Of a DNA stretch of 64,000 nt, positions 1 to 9,112 are shown one piece after another. Under the pieces are notes generated by a model that did no database searches, had not been told where the DNA came from, and was given only the letters and a program-made list of their open reading frames with translations. The position numbers were made by a program, and so were the translations under genes. Source of the DNA: Aequorivita iocasae (lineage in GTDB: Bacteria > Bacteroidota > Bacteroidia > Flavobacteriales > Flavobacteriaceae); the NCBI RefSeq assembly GCF_016757735.1, contig NZ_CP068439.1, positions 1,364,001 through 1,428,000 on the forward strand, in the 5' to 3' direction. How positions within the stretch are numbered: position 1 is the first letter of the stretch; each line of letters starts with the position of its first letter.

Positions 1-2232
1 TATCTGGCAACCTACGGAAAATCTGTAGAAGGTACTTTACAATTGAACGATTCCATCCACGAAACTTTGGAATTGTTGAAAGAGGAAGGGAAAATAAGCA
101 GCTTTAGTTCCATTGGAGCCTTGGTTCACTCCCAAAGAGACCAACGTAAAAAAATAGCGGAGTGGCAACACTTTTGGAACGTAACTCGAAAAGATAGTTT
201 GGAAAATAACTTGATTGAAAGTGGCAAAGTATTAGGCTTCAAACCAACAACGTTCAATAGGTTTTACGATTTTTTGGATGAAAATTTTGAAACATTGAAA
301 CCCGAGGATTACCAGCAAATCCCATCTGTTCTTTTAGAAGATTACATCACCACCGAAGCAGATTTCACAACAATTACAACGCTTATAAAACTTGATGATG
401 AAAATGCTTCCGAAATTAAAAGTGCTTTCAAAGAGATTCCGAACACCATCGTCATTGACCGCCAAGAAATGAATGAGACCTTTTTGGGGAATTTGAAAAA
501 TGATTTCAACAGTCTTATTGGGTATTGTTTGCTCGCTGTGCTTTTTATACTTTTTCTTTTCTTCCGAAGTTTTTCGCTCACTGTAGTTACAGCTGTTCCC
601 ATATTTATCACCTGGTTTTTAACCTTAGGGATTATGGGACTTTTCCATATTCAGTTCAACATTTTCAACATCATTATTTCCACGTTTATCTTTGGTTTGG
701 GTATTGATTACAGCATTTTTATGACCAAAGGTTTGCTAAAGGAATTACGAACCGGTGAAAAGGTAATGGCCACGCACAAAACCTCCATTATGCTGTCGGT
801 TTTGACAACTATTTTGGGTGTTGGGGTTTTGATTTTTGCGAAACATCCAGCGCTTTATTCCATCTCCATCGTTTCAATCATTGGAATTTTTTCGGCAATG
901 TTTACCGCTTTTACGGTCCAGCCTCTGCTTTTTAAACTTTTTATCGGAAGCTCAAAAAAACGGCCAATCACGCCGCGAATGTTTGTGCATTCCCTATTTT
1001 CCTTTGGGTATTTCGGACTGGGCGGAATTTGTTTATCACTTTACAGCGTCACTTTGATGCCGCTGCTTCCCATTAGCAAAAAAATAAAAATGGGCTGGTT
1101 TCACAAAGTGATTTCAAAATTTATGAAATCTGTGCTTTACACCAATCCGTTTGTAAAGAAAAAAGTGATCAATGAAACGGGTGAAGATTTTTCAAAACCC
1201 GCCGTAATTATCGCAAACCACACTTCATTTCTCGATATCTTGGCCGTGGGAATGTTGCATCCAAAAATCTGTTTTTTAGTAAACGATTGGGTCTATAATT
1301 CTCCTGTATTTGGAAAAGCTGTGCAGAAAGCTGATTTTTATCCCGTTTCCAGCGGTATTGAAAACAGTTTGGAACCACTTAAAAAGAAAATAAAACAAGG
1401 CTATTCACTGATGGCTTTTCCCGAGGGAACCCGAAGCGAAAGCAATAAAATTAAACGTTTTCACAAAGGCGCATTTTATTTGGCGAACGAATTCAATCTG
1501 GATATTCTTCCCGTTTTGATCCACGGAAATAGTGAAGTTAATCCGAAAGGAAGTTTCATCATCAAAGACGGAAGTATTACGGTTGAAATTTTGCCGCGCA
1601 TAAAAGCCGAAGACACTACTTTTGGGTTAAATCACACCCAACAAGCTAAGAAAATTGGCGCATATTTTAAAAACGAATTTTTAAAATTGCGCAAAAAGAT
1701 GGAAGGCCCAAAATATTTCCACAGAATTGTTTTGGAAGAATACCGCTATAAAGGAGATGCGCTTTACCAAAACGTGAAAAAGGATTTAAAGGAAAATGCA
1801 GAGAGCTATTTTGAAACTATCCGTCAAGTAAATAAAACAGGAAGTATTGCCCACATTTCGGAAGATTCCGGTCAGCTCGATTTTCTATTGGCACTCGATG
1901 GTCCTGACCGTCAGATTTTCAGTTTTATTGAAGATTCGGAAACGCGAACGATACTTCAAAATAGTTACATAACCCAAAAATACGGAAGGCTTCATTTTAC
2001 TGATTCTGTTTCGGAAATTTTGCTTTCAAACGTTGAAACTTTGATTATTTCTTCAGAAAAAATGGCTACTGAAGTTATTTCACAATTGACAAACCTTTCA
2101 GTTAAAACAATTGTTTTATTAAAAGAATGTGTTTCTTCGCAAACTGAAAATATTAGTACCTTAGGCTATCAAAAGGTGTACGGAACTGCGAATATTAGTA
2201 TCTTTAAACCATCGGGAAACACAGCGAAATGA
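1..2232 (+). CDS. MMPL-family exporter / lysophospholipid acyltransferase fusion with methyltransferase-like tail (5' partial)
   Basis: The reading frame is open from the first base, so the true start lies outside the window; 743 residues are visible. The first part is the C-terminal half of an MMPL/RND-type lipid exporter, with several hydrophobic helices at about residues 170-345 including a GLGIDYSIF segment typical of RND helix 4. A PlsC-type acyltransferase domain follows, with the NHTSFLD catalytic box at residues 406-412 and FPEGTR at 473-478. The last 170 or so residues resemble a class I SAM methyltransferase, but the glycine-rich loop is not intact. Fusions of this three-part type are known from flavobacterial flexirubin-type loci. 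The product probably moves or acylates a lipid-like product at the inner membrane. The stop overlaps the next ATG by four bases (ATGA), which implies translational coupling. Confidence 0.85.
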   Translation, partial: YLATYGKSVEGTLQLNDSIHETLELLKEEGKISSFSSIGALVHSQRDQRKKIAEWQHFWNVTRKDSLENNLIESGKVLGFKPTTFNRFYDFLDENFETLKPEDYQQIPSVLLEDYITTEADFTTITTLIKLDDENASEIKSAFKEIPNTIVIDRQEMNETFLGNLKNDFNSLIGYCLLAVLFILFLFFRSFSLTVVTAVPIFITWFLTLGIMGLFHIQFNIFNIIISTFIFGLGIDYSIFMTKGLLKELRTGEKVMATHKTSIMLSVLTTILGVGVLIFAKHPALYSISIVSIIGIFSAMFTAFTVQPLLFKLFIGSSKKRPITPRMFVHSLFSFGYFGLGGICLSLYSVTLMPLLPISKKIKMGWFHKVISKFMKSVLYTNPFVKKKVINETGEDFSKPAVIIANHTSFLDILAVGMLHPKICFLVNDWVYNSPVFGKAVQKADFYPVSSGIENSLEPLKKKIKQGYSLMAFPEGTRSESNKIKRFHKGAFYLANEFNLDILPVLIHGNSEVNPKGSFIIKDGSITVEILPRIKAEDTTFGLNHTQQAKKIGAYFKNEFLKLRKKMEGPKYFHRIVLEEYRYKGDALYQNVKKDLKENAESYFETIRQVNKTGSIAHISEDSGQLDFLLALDGPDRQIFSFIEDSETRTILQNSYITQKYGRLHFTDSVSEILLSNVETLIISSEKMATEVISQLTNLSVKTIVLLKECVSSQTENISTLGYQKVYGTANISIFKPSGNTAK

Positions 2233-3767
2233 CGGAAAAATATGATGTAGTTATCATAGGTAGCGGCCTAGGCGGGCTGGTTTCGGCGATTATTCTTGCT
2301 AGGGAAGGTTACAGCGTTTGTGTGCTCGAAAAAAACCAGCAGTTTGGCGGAAACCTTCAAACGTTTGTTCGCGACAAAACTATTTTTGATACTGGCGTCC
2401 ACTATATTGGTGGTCTTTCCGAAGGTCAAAACCTGTACAGATATTTCAAGTATTTGGATATTTTGGACGACATCACCCTCAAAAAAATGGACGAGGATGG
2501 TTTTGATGTCATCACTTTTGATAACGATCCCAAAGAATATCACCACGCTCAAGGTTATGACAACTTTAAAAAGGTTTTGCTCAAAGAATTTCCCGAAGAG
2601 GAAAGTGCAATAGACGCCTATTGTAAAAAAATGCAGGATACCTGTAGTTTTTTCCCACTTTACGGCTTAAAACTTGGAAAACCTTATTACGAAAACACAT
2701 CGCTTTTTGAAGTTAGGGCAAAGGAATTTATAGATTCCATTACAAAAAACGAAAAACTCCGTGCCGTGTTGGGGGGCAGCAACCTGCTCTATGCAGGAGA
2801 AGGTGAGCGAACGCCCTTTTATATGCATGCGCTTTCGGTAAATTCATACATTGAAAGTTCATACCGCTGCATCAACGGTGGAAGCCAAATTACAAAAGCC
2901 CTGTTGGCACGCTTACGTGAAAAGGGAGGAAAAGCATATAAACGCCATGAGGTTACAAAATTTGAAACTGAAAATGGTGTGGTAACTGCCGTACAGACTG
3001 CAAACGGGAAAACCATATATGGCGATATATTTATATCAAATGTAGATCCAAAGATGACGCTGGAAATGATAGGGTCTGAAAATTTCAGAAAATCATATAC
3101 CAGCCGCATTGAAAATATAGAGAGTACCATTGCTGCTTTTAGTCTTTACTTAGTGTTGAAGCCAAATTGTTTTAAATACTTAAACCATAATTATTACCAT
3201 TTTAAGGATTACAAATCTATTTGGGATGTTCACAATTATACACAGGAAAGCTGGCCCGAGGCATATATGATATCTATGGGCATTAAAAAGGACATGAAAG
3301 AATATGGCGATAATATTACGATAATGACCTATATGCGTTTTGAGGAAATGGTACCGTGGATAGATACATTTAATACTGCAGCACAAAAAAATGATAGGGG
3401 CCAAACCTATGAAGAGTTCAAGGCGTACAAAGCTGAAATTATTATCAAGGAACTCGAGAAAAAATTCCCAAATCTGCGCGAATGTATTGAGAGTGTTTAC
3501 ACTTCTACACCCTTGTCTTATCGCGATTATATAGGTTGCAACAACGGCTCCATGTATGGTTATGTTAAAGACGCCAGCAACCCTTTAAAATCCTTTGTTT
3601 CGCCGCGGACCAAAATTAAAAACCTATATTTTACGGGGCAGAGTTTAAATATGCACGGCATTTTGGGCGTTACCATTAGTGGCGTGGTTACGTGTTCGGA
3701 AATTTTGGGAGGGGAATATTTGCTGAATAAAATATTGGAAACCACAGAAAAGGAAGAAATTACTTAA
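2229..3767 (+). CDS. FAD-dependent oxidoreductase, phytoene desaturase (CrtI)/retinol saturase-like
   Basis: This 512-residue protein starts with a Rossmann FAD-binding motif, GSGLGG at residues 11-16, preceded by the hydrophobic VVII strand and followed by an E at the end of strand 2 (VLEK). The C-terminus carries the second FAD-binding signature of CrtI-like amine oxidases (NLYFTGQSLNMHGILG). Family members desaturate, saturate or isomerise polyenes. The gene overlaps the exporter/acyltransferase by four bases and is followed after 12 bp by the cupin-like gene. A role in modifying a polyene or acyl chain built by the rest of the locus is inferred. It is not placed with carotenoid genes here, so a carotenoid role is not supported. 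Substrate unknown. Confidence 0.85.
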   Translation: MTEKYDVVIIGSGLGGLVSAIILAREGYSVCVLEKNQQFGGNLQTFVRDKTIFDTGVHYIGGLSEGQNLYRYFKYLDILDDITLKKMDEDGFDVITFDNDPKEYHHAQGYDNFKKVLLKEFPEEESAIDAYCKKMQDTCSFFPLYGLKLGKPYYENTSLFEVRAKEFIDSITKNEKLRAVLGGSNLLYAGEGERTPFYMHALSVNSYIESSYRCINGGSQITKALLARLREKGGKAYKRHEVTKFETENGVVTAVQTANGKTIYGDIFISNVDPKMTLEMIGSENFRKSYTSRIENIESTIAAFSLYLVLKPNCFKYLNHNYYHFKDYKSIWDVHNYTQESWPEAYMISMGIKKDMKEYGDNITIMTYMRFEEMVPWIDTFNTAAQKNDRGQTYEEFKAYKAEIIIKELEKKFPNLRECIESVYTSTPLSYRDYIGCNNGSMYGYVKDASNPLKSFVSPRTKIKNLYFTGQSLNMHGILGVTISGVVTCSEILGGEYLLNKILETTEKEEIT

Positions 3768-3779
3768 CATTTTTCGGAA

Positions 3780-4667
3780 ATGGGACATATCAAAACAACA
3801 CCGATTGAAAGAGTCCGGAATATTTCAAAAGAGGATTTCATCAAAAATTATTACAAACCCCAAAAACCTGTTTTGATTGAGGGCTTGACTGAAAACTGGG
3901 CAGCTTTTCAGAAATGGAATTTGGATTACATCCAGCAACACGCGGGCGACCAAATCGTGCCGCTTTACAATAACGAGCCCACCAAAGGCAAACAAAATTC
4001 CGCAGAACCGGCCACGGAAATGAAAATGGCGGACTATATTGAATTGATAAAAACCAAACCCACCGACCTGCGCATTTTCTTTTATGATTTAAAAGTGAAG
4101 CTCCCCGAACTGCTGAAAGATTTTGAATATCCTGATATTGGCTTAAAGTTCTTCAAACGTCTTCCCGTACTTTTCTTTGGGGGCGAGGGTTCTAAAGTAC
4201 TGCCACACTACGATATGGATTTGGCAGATTTGGTGCATTTTCACTTTCAGGGCACGAAAAGTGTGACGTTATTTTCGCCCAAACAGACTAAATATTTATA
4301 TAAAATTCCGTTCGCCGTGCACAATTTGGAAACCATAGATTTGGACAATCCCGACTTTGAAAAATATCCCGCCCTGCAATATTTGGAGGGCCTACACGCA
4401 ACCATGAAACACGGCGATGCGCTCTATATGCCCAGCGGGTATTGGCATTACATAAAATATCTGGACGGCGGTTTCTCGATGACGCTCCGGGCGTTTCCAC
4501 GGCATTTGGGGCGTTTTGGAAATATGCTTTACAACGTTTTCATAATGCGACATTTTGAAAACATAATGCGAAAATCCTTTGGGCAAAAATGGATTGATTA
4601 TAAAGAAAATCAAACACTTTCAAAAACCAATAGTCGCGCAGCAAAACTGAAAAAACAAGCCAGTTAA
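3780..4667 (+). CDS. cupin-like (JmjC/FIH-type) domain protein
   Basis: The protein has 295 residues and the fold signature of cupin_8/FIH-like iron and 2-oxoglutarate dioxygenases. A facial-triad-like set is visible: H143-x-D145 (PHYDMD) and H223 (GYWHYIKY). It opens with the typical N-terminal pattern of the family, in which a short region with KPVLIEGL precedes the core. Members hydroxylate proteins or small molecules, while some bacterial members are uncharacterised. It lies 12 bp after the CrtI-like gene and one base before the next gene, so it belongs to the same operon. I infer an oxygenase acting on the product of this cluster; the substrate is unknown. Confidence 0.75.
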   Translation: MGHIKTTPIERVRNISKEDFIKNYYKPQKPVLIEGLTENWAAFQKWNLDYIQQHAGDQIVPLYNNEPTKGKQNSAEPATEMKMADYIELIKTKPTDLRIFFYDLKVKLPELLKDFEYPDIGLKFFKRLPVLFFGGEGSKVLPHYDMDLADLVHFHFQGTKSVTLFSPKQTKYLYKIPFAVHNLETIDLDNPDFEKYPALQYLEGLHATMKHGDALYMPSGYWHYIKYLDGGFSMTLRAFPRHLGRFGNMLYNVFIMRHFENIMRKSFGQKWIDYKENQTLSKTNSRAAKLKKQAS

Positions 4668-4668
4668 G

Positions 4669-6330
4669 ATGAAATATTTGGAAAAATTATTCGCGCTTGC
4701 GTTTTTAATTATTTTTCTGAATTCATGCGGGGTTTCAAAATCCATCCACAATCGGCCCGATGTAAGTGGTTACGATGCAACAATCCCCGAAAAGATAAAA
4801 ATCAACGATTCCACTTTTGTTGCGGGAGACAATTTTCTTTTAAAGAATAAACAAGGCCAATGGGAACTTTATGTGGAAGGAAATCCTTTGCAAATAGGTG
4901 AAATTACAGGAAGTCTTACACAAGATTTAATGCAGAAACAAGAAGCTATTTTTTTCAATAAAGTGGAAGATTTGGTGCCTTCAAAAACGCAGCAATATTT
5001 GCTTCGGAAATTTTTGGCGTGGTACAATCGCAAAATGTATCTGCACATTCCCGAGGAATACAAAGCTGAAATTTATGGGCTTTCGCAGTTTTCCTCTTCC
5101 AATTTCAGTGAGATTGGCGAGCCGTATTTGCGGTTGCTCTATCTGCACGGCGCCCACGATATTGGCCACGCCATGCAGGATTTGATGCTCGTGGGCTGTT
5201 CCTCATTTGCCGTTTGGGGCGATAAAACCGTGGATGGCGAATTGCTCATTGGCAGAAATTTCGACTTTTACGCAGGCGACGATTTTGCGAAGGAAAAAAT
5301 AATTGCTTTCGTAAACCCTTCCGAAGGCCACAAATTTATGTCGGTTACTTGGGGCGGAATGATTGGCGTGGTTTCCGGGATGAACGACCAAGGGTTGACG
5401 GTAACGATAAACGCCGGAAAATCTGAAATTCCGTTGGTTGCTAAAACCCCCATTTCCGTAGTTACGCGCGAGATTTTGCAATATGCCTCAACCATAGACG
5501 AAGCGATAGAAATTGCGAAAAAGCGAGAAGTTTTTGTTTCCGAAGCTATTTTTGTGGGCAGTGCAAAAGATAAGAAAGCCGCGATAATTGAAGTGGCGCC
5601 GGATAATTTCGGCGTTTATGAAGTTGAAAATACAGATGAACTTATTTGCAGTAACCACTTTCAAAGTGAGGCGTATAAAAACGATGAACGAAATTTGAAA
5701 TGGATTGAAGAAAGCCATTCAATGTATCGTTTTGAAAGGATGGAAGAATTGATTTCAGAAGACGAGAAACTGAATGTTGCAGATGCCGTTGCAATTCTTC
5801 GAAATAAAAAAGGGTTGGATGACAAAGAAATTGGTTACGGAAATGAAAAGGCTTTAAATCAGCTTTTGGCGCATCATGGCATTGTTTTTAAACCTGAAAG
5901 CAGAAAGGTTTGGGTTTCCTCAAATCCATATCAGTTGGGAGAGTTTGTGGAATATGATTTAAATGAAATTTTTAAGAATAGAGAAGGAAATCCTGCCACG
6001 AAAAGCATTTCAAATGCAATGGAAAATATTTCAGAAGATCCATTTGTTTATTCAAAAGCGTATAAAGATTACGAAGAATATCGAATTTTGGAGCGGGAAG
6101 TGGAAGCGGCAATTGAAAACAAGAAAACTATTTCAGCAGAAAAACTTACCGCATTGCAACAAAAAAACCCTGAATATTGGAAAGCCTATTATTTAACTGG
6201 AAAATATTACTTTGAAAAAAAATATGATGCCGCCGCGAAAATTGCTTTTGAAAAAGCTTTGAATAAAGAAATTACAACGGTTCCGGATAAAGAAAAGATA
6301 GAAGATTATTTAAAGAAATTAGGACAATGA
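4669..6330 (+). CDS. C45-type autoproteolytic NTN hydrolase/acyltransferase, lipoprotein
   Basis: The 553-residue product has a lipoprotein signal peptide with lipobox LNSC (lipidated Cys20), so it should be anchored to a membrane outside the cytoplasm. The core resembles the acyl-CoA:6-APA acyltransferase/acid ceramidase-like NTN hydrolases of MEROPS family C45. The likely nucleophile that autoprocessing would expose is Cys177 in VGCSSFAVWG, followed by the GRNFDF strand and later by MNDQGLTVTINAG. About 100 C-terminal residues are helical and charged and may form a TPR-like tail. The start lies one base after the cupin-like stop and the end overlaps the ligase ATG by four bases. Such enzymes cut or form amide bonds to acyl chains, so hydrolysis or transfer of an N-acyl product is a reasonable inference. 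Confidence 0.75.
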   Translation: MKYLEKLFALAFLIIFLNSCGVSKSIHNRPDVSGYDATIPEKIKINDSTFVAGDNFLLKNKQGQWELYVEGNPLQIGEITGSLTQDLMQKQEAIFFNKVEDLVPSKTQQYLLRKFLAWYNRKMYLHIPEEYKAEIYGLSQFSSSNFSEIGEPYLRLLYLHGAHDIGHAMQDLMLVGCSSFAVWGDKTVDGELLIGRNFDFYAGDDFAKEKIIAFVNPSEGHKFMSVTWGGMIGVVSGMNDQGLTVTINAGKSEIPLVAKTPISVVTREILQYASTIDEAIEIAKKREVFVSEAIFVGSAKDKKAAIIEVAPDNFGVYEVENTDELICSNHFQSEAYKNDERNLKWIEESHSMYRFERMEELISEDEKLNVADAVAILRNKKGLDDKEIGYGNEKALNQLLAHHGIVFKPESRKVWVSSNPYQLGEFVEYDLNEIFKNREGNPATKSISNAMENISEDPFVYSKAYKDYEEYRILEREVEAAIENKKTISAEKLTALQQKNPEYWKAYYLTGKYYFEKKYDAAAKIAFEKALNKEITTVPDKEKIEDYLKKLGQ

Positions 6331-7616
6331 TTCCAGAAATAGAGAAAGCTTCAACAGCAGAAATTAAAACATTTCAAGAAGAAAAATTGAAAGAGACTCT
6401 TCAATATTTGGATGAAAATTCTCCTTTCTATAAACGCTTTTTCAAAGAGAATAACATTCAGATTTCAGAAATAAAAACGTTGGAAGATATTCAAAAGATT
6501 CCAGTTACAACAAAAGATCATCTTCAGCAATTCAACAATGATTTTATATGTGTCCCAAAATCTGAAATCATAGATTATGTAACTACTTCGGGAACTTTGG
6601 GCGATCCCGTAACCTTTGCCTTGACCGATGCAGATTTGGAGCGTTTGGCATATAACGAAGCGATTTCCTTTGCGTGTTGCGGGGTAGGAAAAGAAGATAC
6701 GCTACAATTAATGACCACGATGGACCGCCGTTTTATGGCCGGATTGGCCTATTTTTTGGGCGCGCGAAAGCTTGGCTCGGGCATTATCCGCGTGGGTTCG
6801 GGAATTCCGGAGTTGCAGTGGGATTCTATATTAAAGTTTAAGCCAACCTATTTAATTACGGTTCCGTCTTTTCTTTTGAAGTTAATTGAATATGCGCAAC
6901 AGCACGAAATAGATTTGAAAAATACGGGCGTAAAAGCGGCAATCTGCATAGGCGAACCCATTCGCGAGCAGGATTTTTCACTGAATATTTTGGCAAAAAA
7001 AATAAAAAAGGATTGGGATATTGAACTGTTTTCAACCTATGCTTCCACGGAAATGAGTACGGCTTTCAACGAATGTGAAATGCACAACGGCGGCCACCAC
7101 CATCCAGAACTTATAATCGCTGAAATTCTTGATGATAATAATTTCCCAGTTTCCGAAGGTGAAGTGGGCGAATTGACAATAACCACTTTGGGTGTTGAGG
7201 CTATGCCCTTGCTGCGTTTTAAAACGGGCGATATGGTTCAAGCATATAATGAACCATGTGAATGTGGCAGAAAAACGCTGCGGTTGGGCCCCGTTGTTGG
7301 CCGCAAAAAGCAGATGATAAAATATAAGGGAACAACGCTTTATCCGCCTGCGATGTATAATATTCTAAATGATTTTTCGGGAATAGAAAGCTATGTGATT
7401 GAAATTTTCCACAACGAATTGGGCACGGATGAAATTTTAATAAAAATAGCTTCACAAAATATTTCAGAGGAATTATTGCTGGAAATAAAAGATCATTTCC
7501 GCGCAAAACTTCGAGTGGCGCCAAAGATTGAATTTGCAACATTCGAAGAGATTGAAGCCCTTCGCTTTCCGCCCTTAAGTAGAAAACCAATGAATTTAAT
7601 TGATAGAAGAGCTTAA
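6327..7616 (+). CDS. phenylacetate-CoA ligase-like adenylating enzyme (PaaK/CapK family)
   Basis: This 429-residue protein has the adenylate-forming fold of the PaaK group. The P-loop-like TSGTLGDPVTF lies near residues 89-99, the adenine-binding YASTEMSTAF near 238-247, and LLRFKTGDM near 291-299. A CECGR pair of cysteines follows, as in many PaaK relatives. PaaK enzymes activate aryl or acyl acids with ATP and then pass them to CoA or a carrier. The ATG overlaps the preceding stop by four bases, and the gene ends the operon, two bases from the convergent lipoprotein gene. An aryl or fatty acid substrate for the locus product is inferred. Confidence 0.8.
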   Translation: MIPEIEKASTAEIKTFQEEKLKETLQYLDENSPFYKRFFKENNIQISEIKTLEDIQKIPVTTKDHLQQFNNDFICVPKSEIIDYVTTSGTLGDPVTFALTDADLERLAYNEAISFACCGVGKEDTLQLMTTMDRRFMAGLAYFLGARKLGSGIIRVGSGIPELQWDSILKFKPTYLITVPSFLLKLIEYAQQHEIDLKNTGVKAAICIGEPIREQDFSLNILAKKIKKDWDIELFSTYASTEMSTAFNECEMHNGGHHHPELIIAEILDDNNFPVSEGEVGELTITTLGVEAMPLLRFKTGDMVQAYNEPCECGRKTLRLGPVVGRKKQMIKYKGTTLYPPAMYNILNDFSGIESYVIEIFHNELGTDEILIKIASQNISEELLLEIKDHFRAKLRVAPKIEFATFEEIEALRFPPLSRKPMNLIDRRA

Positions 7617-7618
7617 AA

Positions 7619-8200
7619 TTACTTGTCAATCGGAACACTTTCACTCATAAGCTTCCAAGTGAATTTTTTCTCGCTTTTCCGGTCCATATTAAAAACTGAA
7701 TAGTAGCGCAGGAGCTGTGTGCTATCATTAGGGTTATTCATAATTGGAATAAGCGTATCTGTCATGTTACTTTTATGAACAGCAAAACGGTTTACGGGCT
7801 GTTTCCATACAGAATCGTTCCAGACGAATACATAATATTCGTTAAAGTTTGTGTCCTTTAGCTTTGCATTGACCAATAAAACATCATTCGGAAAATTTTT
7901 GAGTTTCAATAGATGCAGGGCTGCGCCAATGCTTTCGGGAATAACAATCTCTGGCAATTGCTCATTTTCGAATGCAATAAGCGTTGTTTCGGTTGAAAGA
8001 TCAACTTTCTTAACAAAAGCATAGATGGAGTCTTGGCTTCCAATAAAGTGTGCTATCAAGGCGCCTTCCGGCAGTTCCGGTTTTTCATTTATAATAGGGG
8101 GAGATTCTTCTACAACCAGCTCTGCTGGTGGTTGGCTTTTGTCACTAATTTTTTTACAACCCAAAAATAGAAGCGGTATTGCGAAAAGCAGATGCTTCAT
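7619..8200 (-). CDS. hypothetical lipoprotein
   Basis: I do not recognise the family. The 193-residue product begins with a short lipoprotein signal peptide ending in LFLGC, giving lipidated Cys15. A proline- and glutamate-rich linker follows, then a globular part of mixed strands with no cysteines and no known motif. The ATG directly abuts the TAG stop of the upstream universal stress gene with no base between, so it is probably translated by coupling. Its 3' end is two bases from the convergent ligase gene, and I see no separate terminator there. Function unknown. Confidence 0.7.
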   Translation of the reverse strand: MKHLLFAIPLLFLGCKKISDKSQPPAELVVEESPPIINEKPELPEGALIAHFIGSQDSIYAFVKKVDLSTETTLIAFENEQLPEIVIPESIGAALHLLKLKNFPNDVLLVNAKLKDTNFNEYYVFVWNDSVWKQPVNRFAVHKSNMTDTLIPIMNNPNDSTQLLRYYSVFNMDRKSEKKFTWKLMSESVPIDK

Positions 8201-9022
8201 CTAAATTTTAAAAGTAATAACCGGCATATTGGCGTGGTTTACCATATCTTCACTAATACTGCCATTGAAGAAGTGCGAAATGCCTTTGCGACCGTGGGTG
8301 CCCATTCCTATAAGTTGCGCGTTAATGTATTTGGCAAAATTGAGAATTCCCTTTTCTACGGAAGTGTCATTATAAATATTGAGTGTGTAATTTTCAACTC
8401 CCATTCCTCTCACAAAACTTTCCATGATACTTTGTGCCTGCACCGAAGTTTTAAAATCGCCAGGGGTATTCACAAACAGCAAATGCATTTTTGCGCCCAC
8501 TTTCTTGGCAAATTTTTGTGCTTTGTCTAAAGCTCCGCGGCCTTCTTCTGAAAAATCGGTCGCGAAAACAAAATCTTTTACATTAAATTGCTGGTGATTG
8601 TTTTTTATTACTAGCACGGGGGTTTTAGAAGTCCTGACCACTTTTTCGGTATTGCTTCCCACAAACATTTCCTTAAAACCACTGGCTCCATTAGAGCCCA
8701 TTACAATCAGGTCAATATCATTTTTTTTGCAAGCTTCCTCAATATCTTCATATATTTCATTGTGGCCAATGGTCTCATTTACCGCTACATCTTTTAAATA
8801 TTCTTTTTCGCGCAATTCGGCAAAACGCTTTTCAGCTAATTTTATAAAAAACAACGACTCGGGCAAACTTCCAGAATCGCTTGAAGTAGCTAGGTGTAGC
8901 GGCATTTCCATAGAATGGAGTACGAATATTTCGCTCTTGTGCTTTTTCGCAAGGGTTATTGCTACTTTTAGTGCATTTTCAGCCTGCTCGGAGAAATCAG
9001 TTGGGACGAGGATACGTTTCAT
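8201..9022 (-). CDS. universal stress protein, tandem UspA domains
   Basis: The 273-residue protein contains two UspA domains. Domain 1 opens with RILVPTDFSEQAENAL and closes with a GSNGASGFKEMFVGSNTEKVV nucleotide-binding loop. Domain 2 opens with FVFATDFSEEG and ends with GMGTHGRKGISHFFNGS. The G-x2-G-x9-G(S/T) loops suggest ATP binding. I chose the ATG at 9022 because the frame can be extended to 9067, but a promoter -7 element lies at 9065-9072 and the MKRILVPTDFS start matches the family. These cytosolic proteins respond to stress and energy limitation. The gene is divergent from rimP and coupled to the lipoprotein gene. Confidence 0.9.
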   Translation of the reverse strand: MKRILVPTDFSEQAENALKVAITLAKKHKSEIFVLHSMEMPLHLATSSDSGSLPESLFFIKLAEKRFAELREKEYLKDVAVNETIGHNEIYEDIEEACKKNDIDLIVMGSNGASGFKEMFVGSNTEKVVRTSKTPVLVIKNNHQQFNVKDFVFATDFSEEGRGALDKAQKFAKKVGAKMHLLFVNTPGDFKTSVQAQSIMESFVRGMGVENYTLNIYNDTSVEKGILNFAKYINAQLIGMGTHGRKGISHFFNGSISEDMVNHANMPVITFKI

Positions 9023-9064
9023 AATAAATTGGTTGGTTTCGTGTTTTTTGGAAGCATTAAAGTA

Positions 9065-9072
9065 CAAAAATA
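9065..9072 (-). promoter_or_regulatory. -7 element TATTTTTG for the universal stress gene
   Basis: Read on the minus strand the sequence is TATTTTTG, matching the Bacteroidota consensus TAnnTTTG. It lies about 43 bases upstream of the ATG at 9022. I see no clear TTG -33 element at the usual distance. Confidence 0.55.
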
Positions 9073-9112
9073 AATCGTTTGCACTTGGTTTTTATAATAT
9101 TAAAAAATGTAG

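Noticed and set aside
9023-9067. Upstream extension of the universal stress gene to 9067
   Set aside because: A -7 promoter element overlaps it and UspA homology begins at the Met at 9022.
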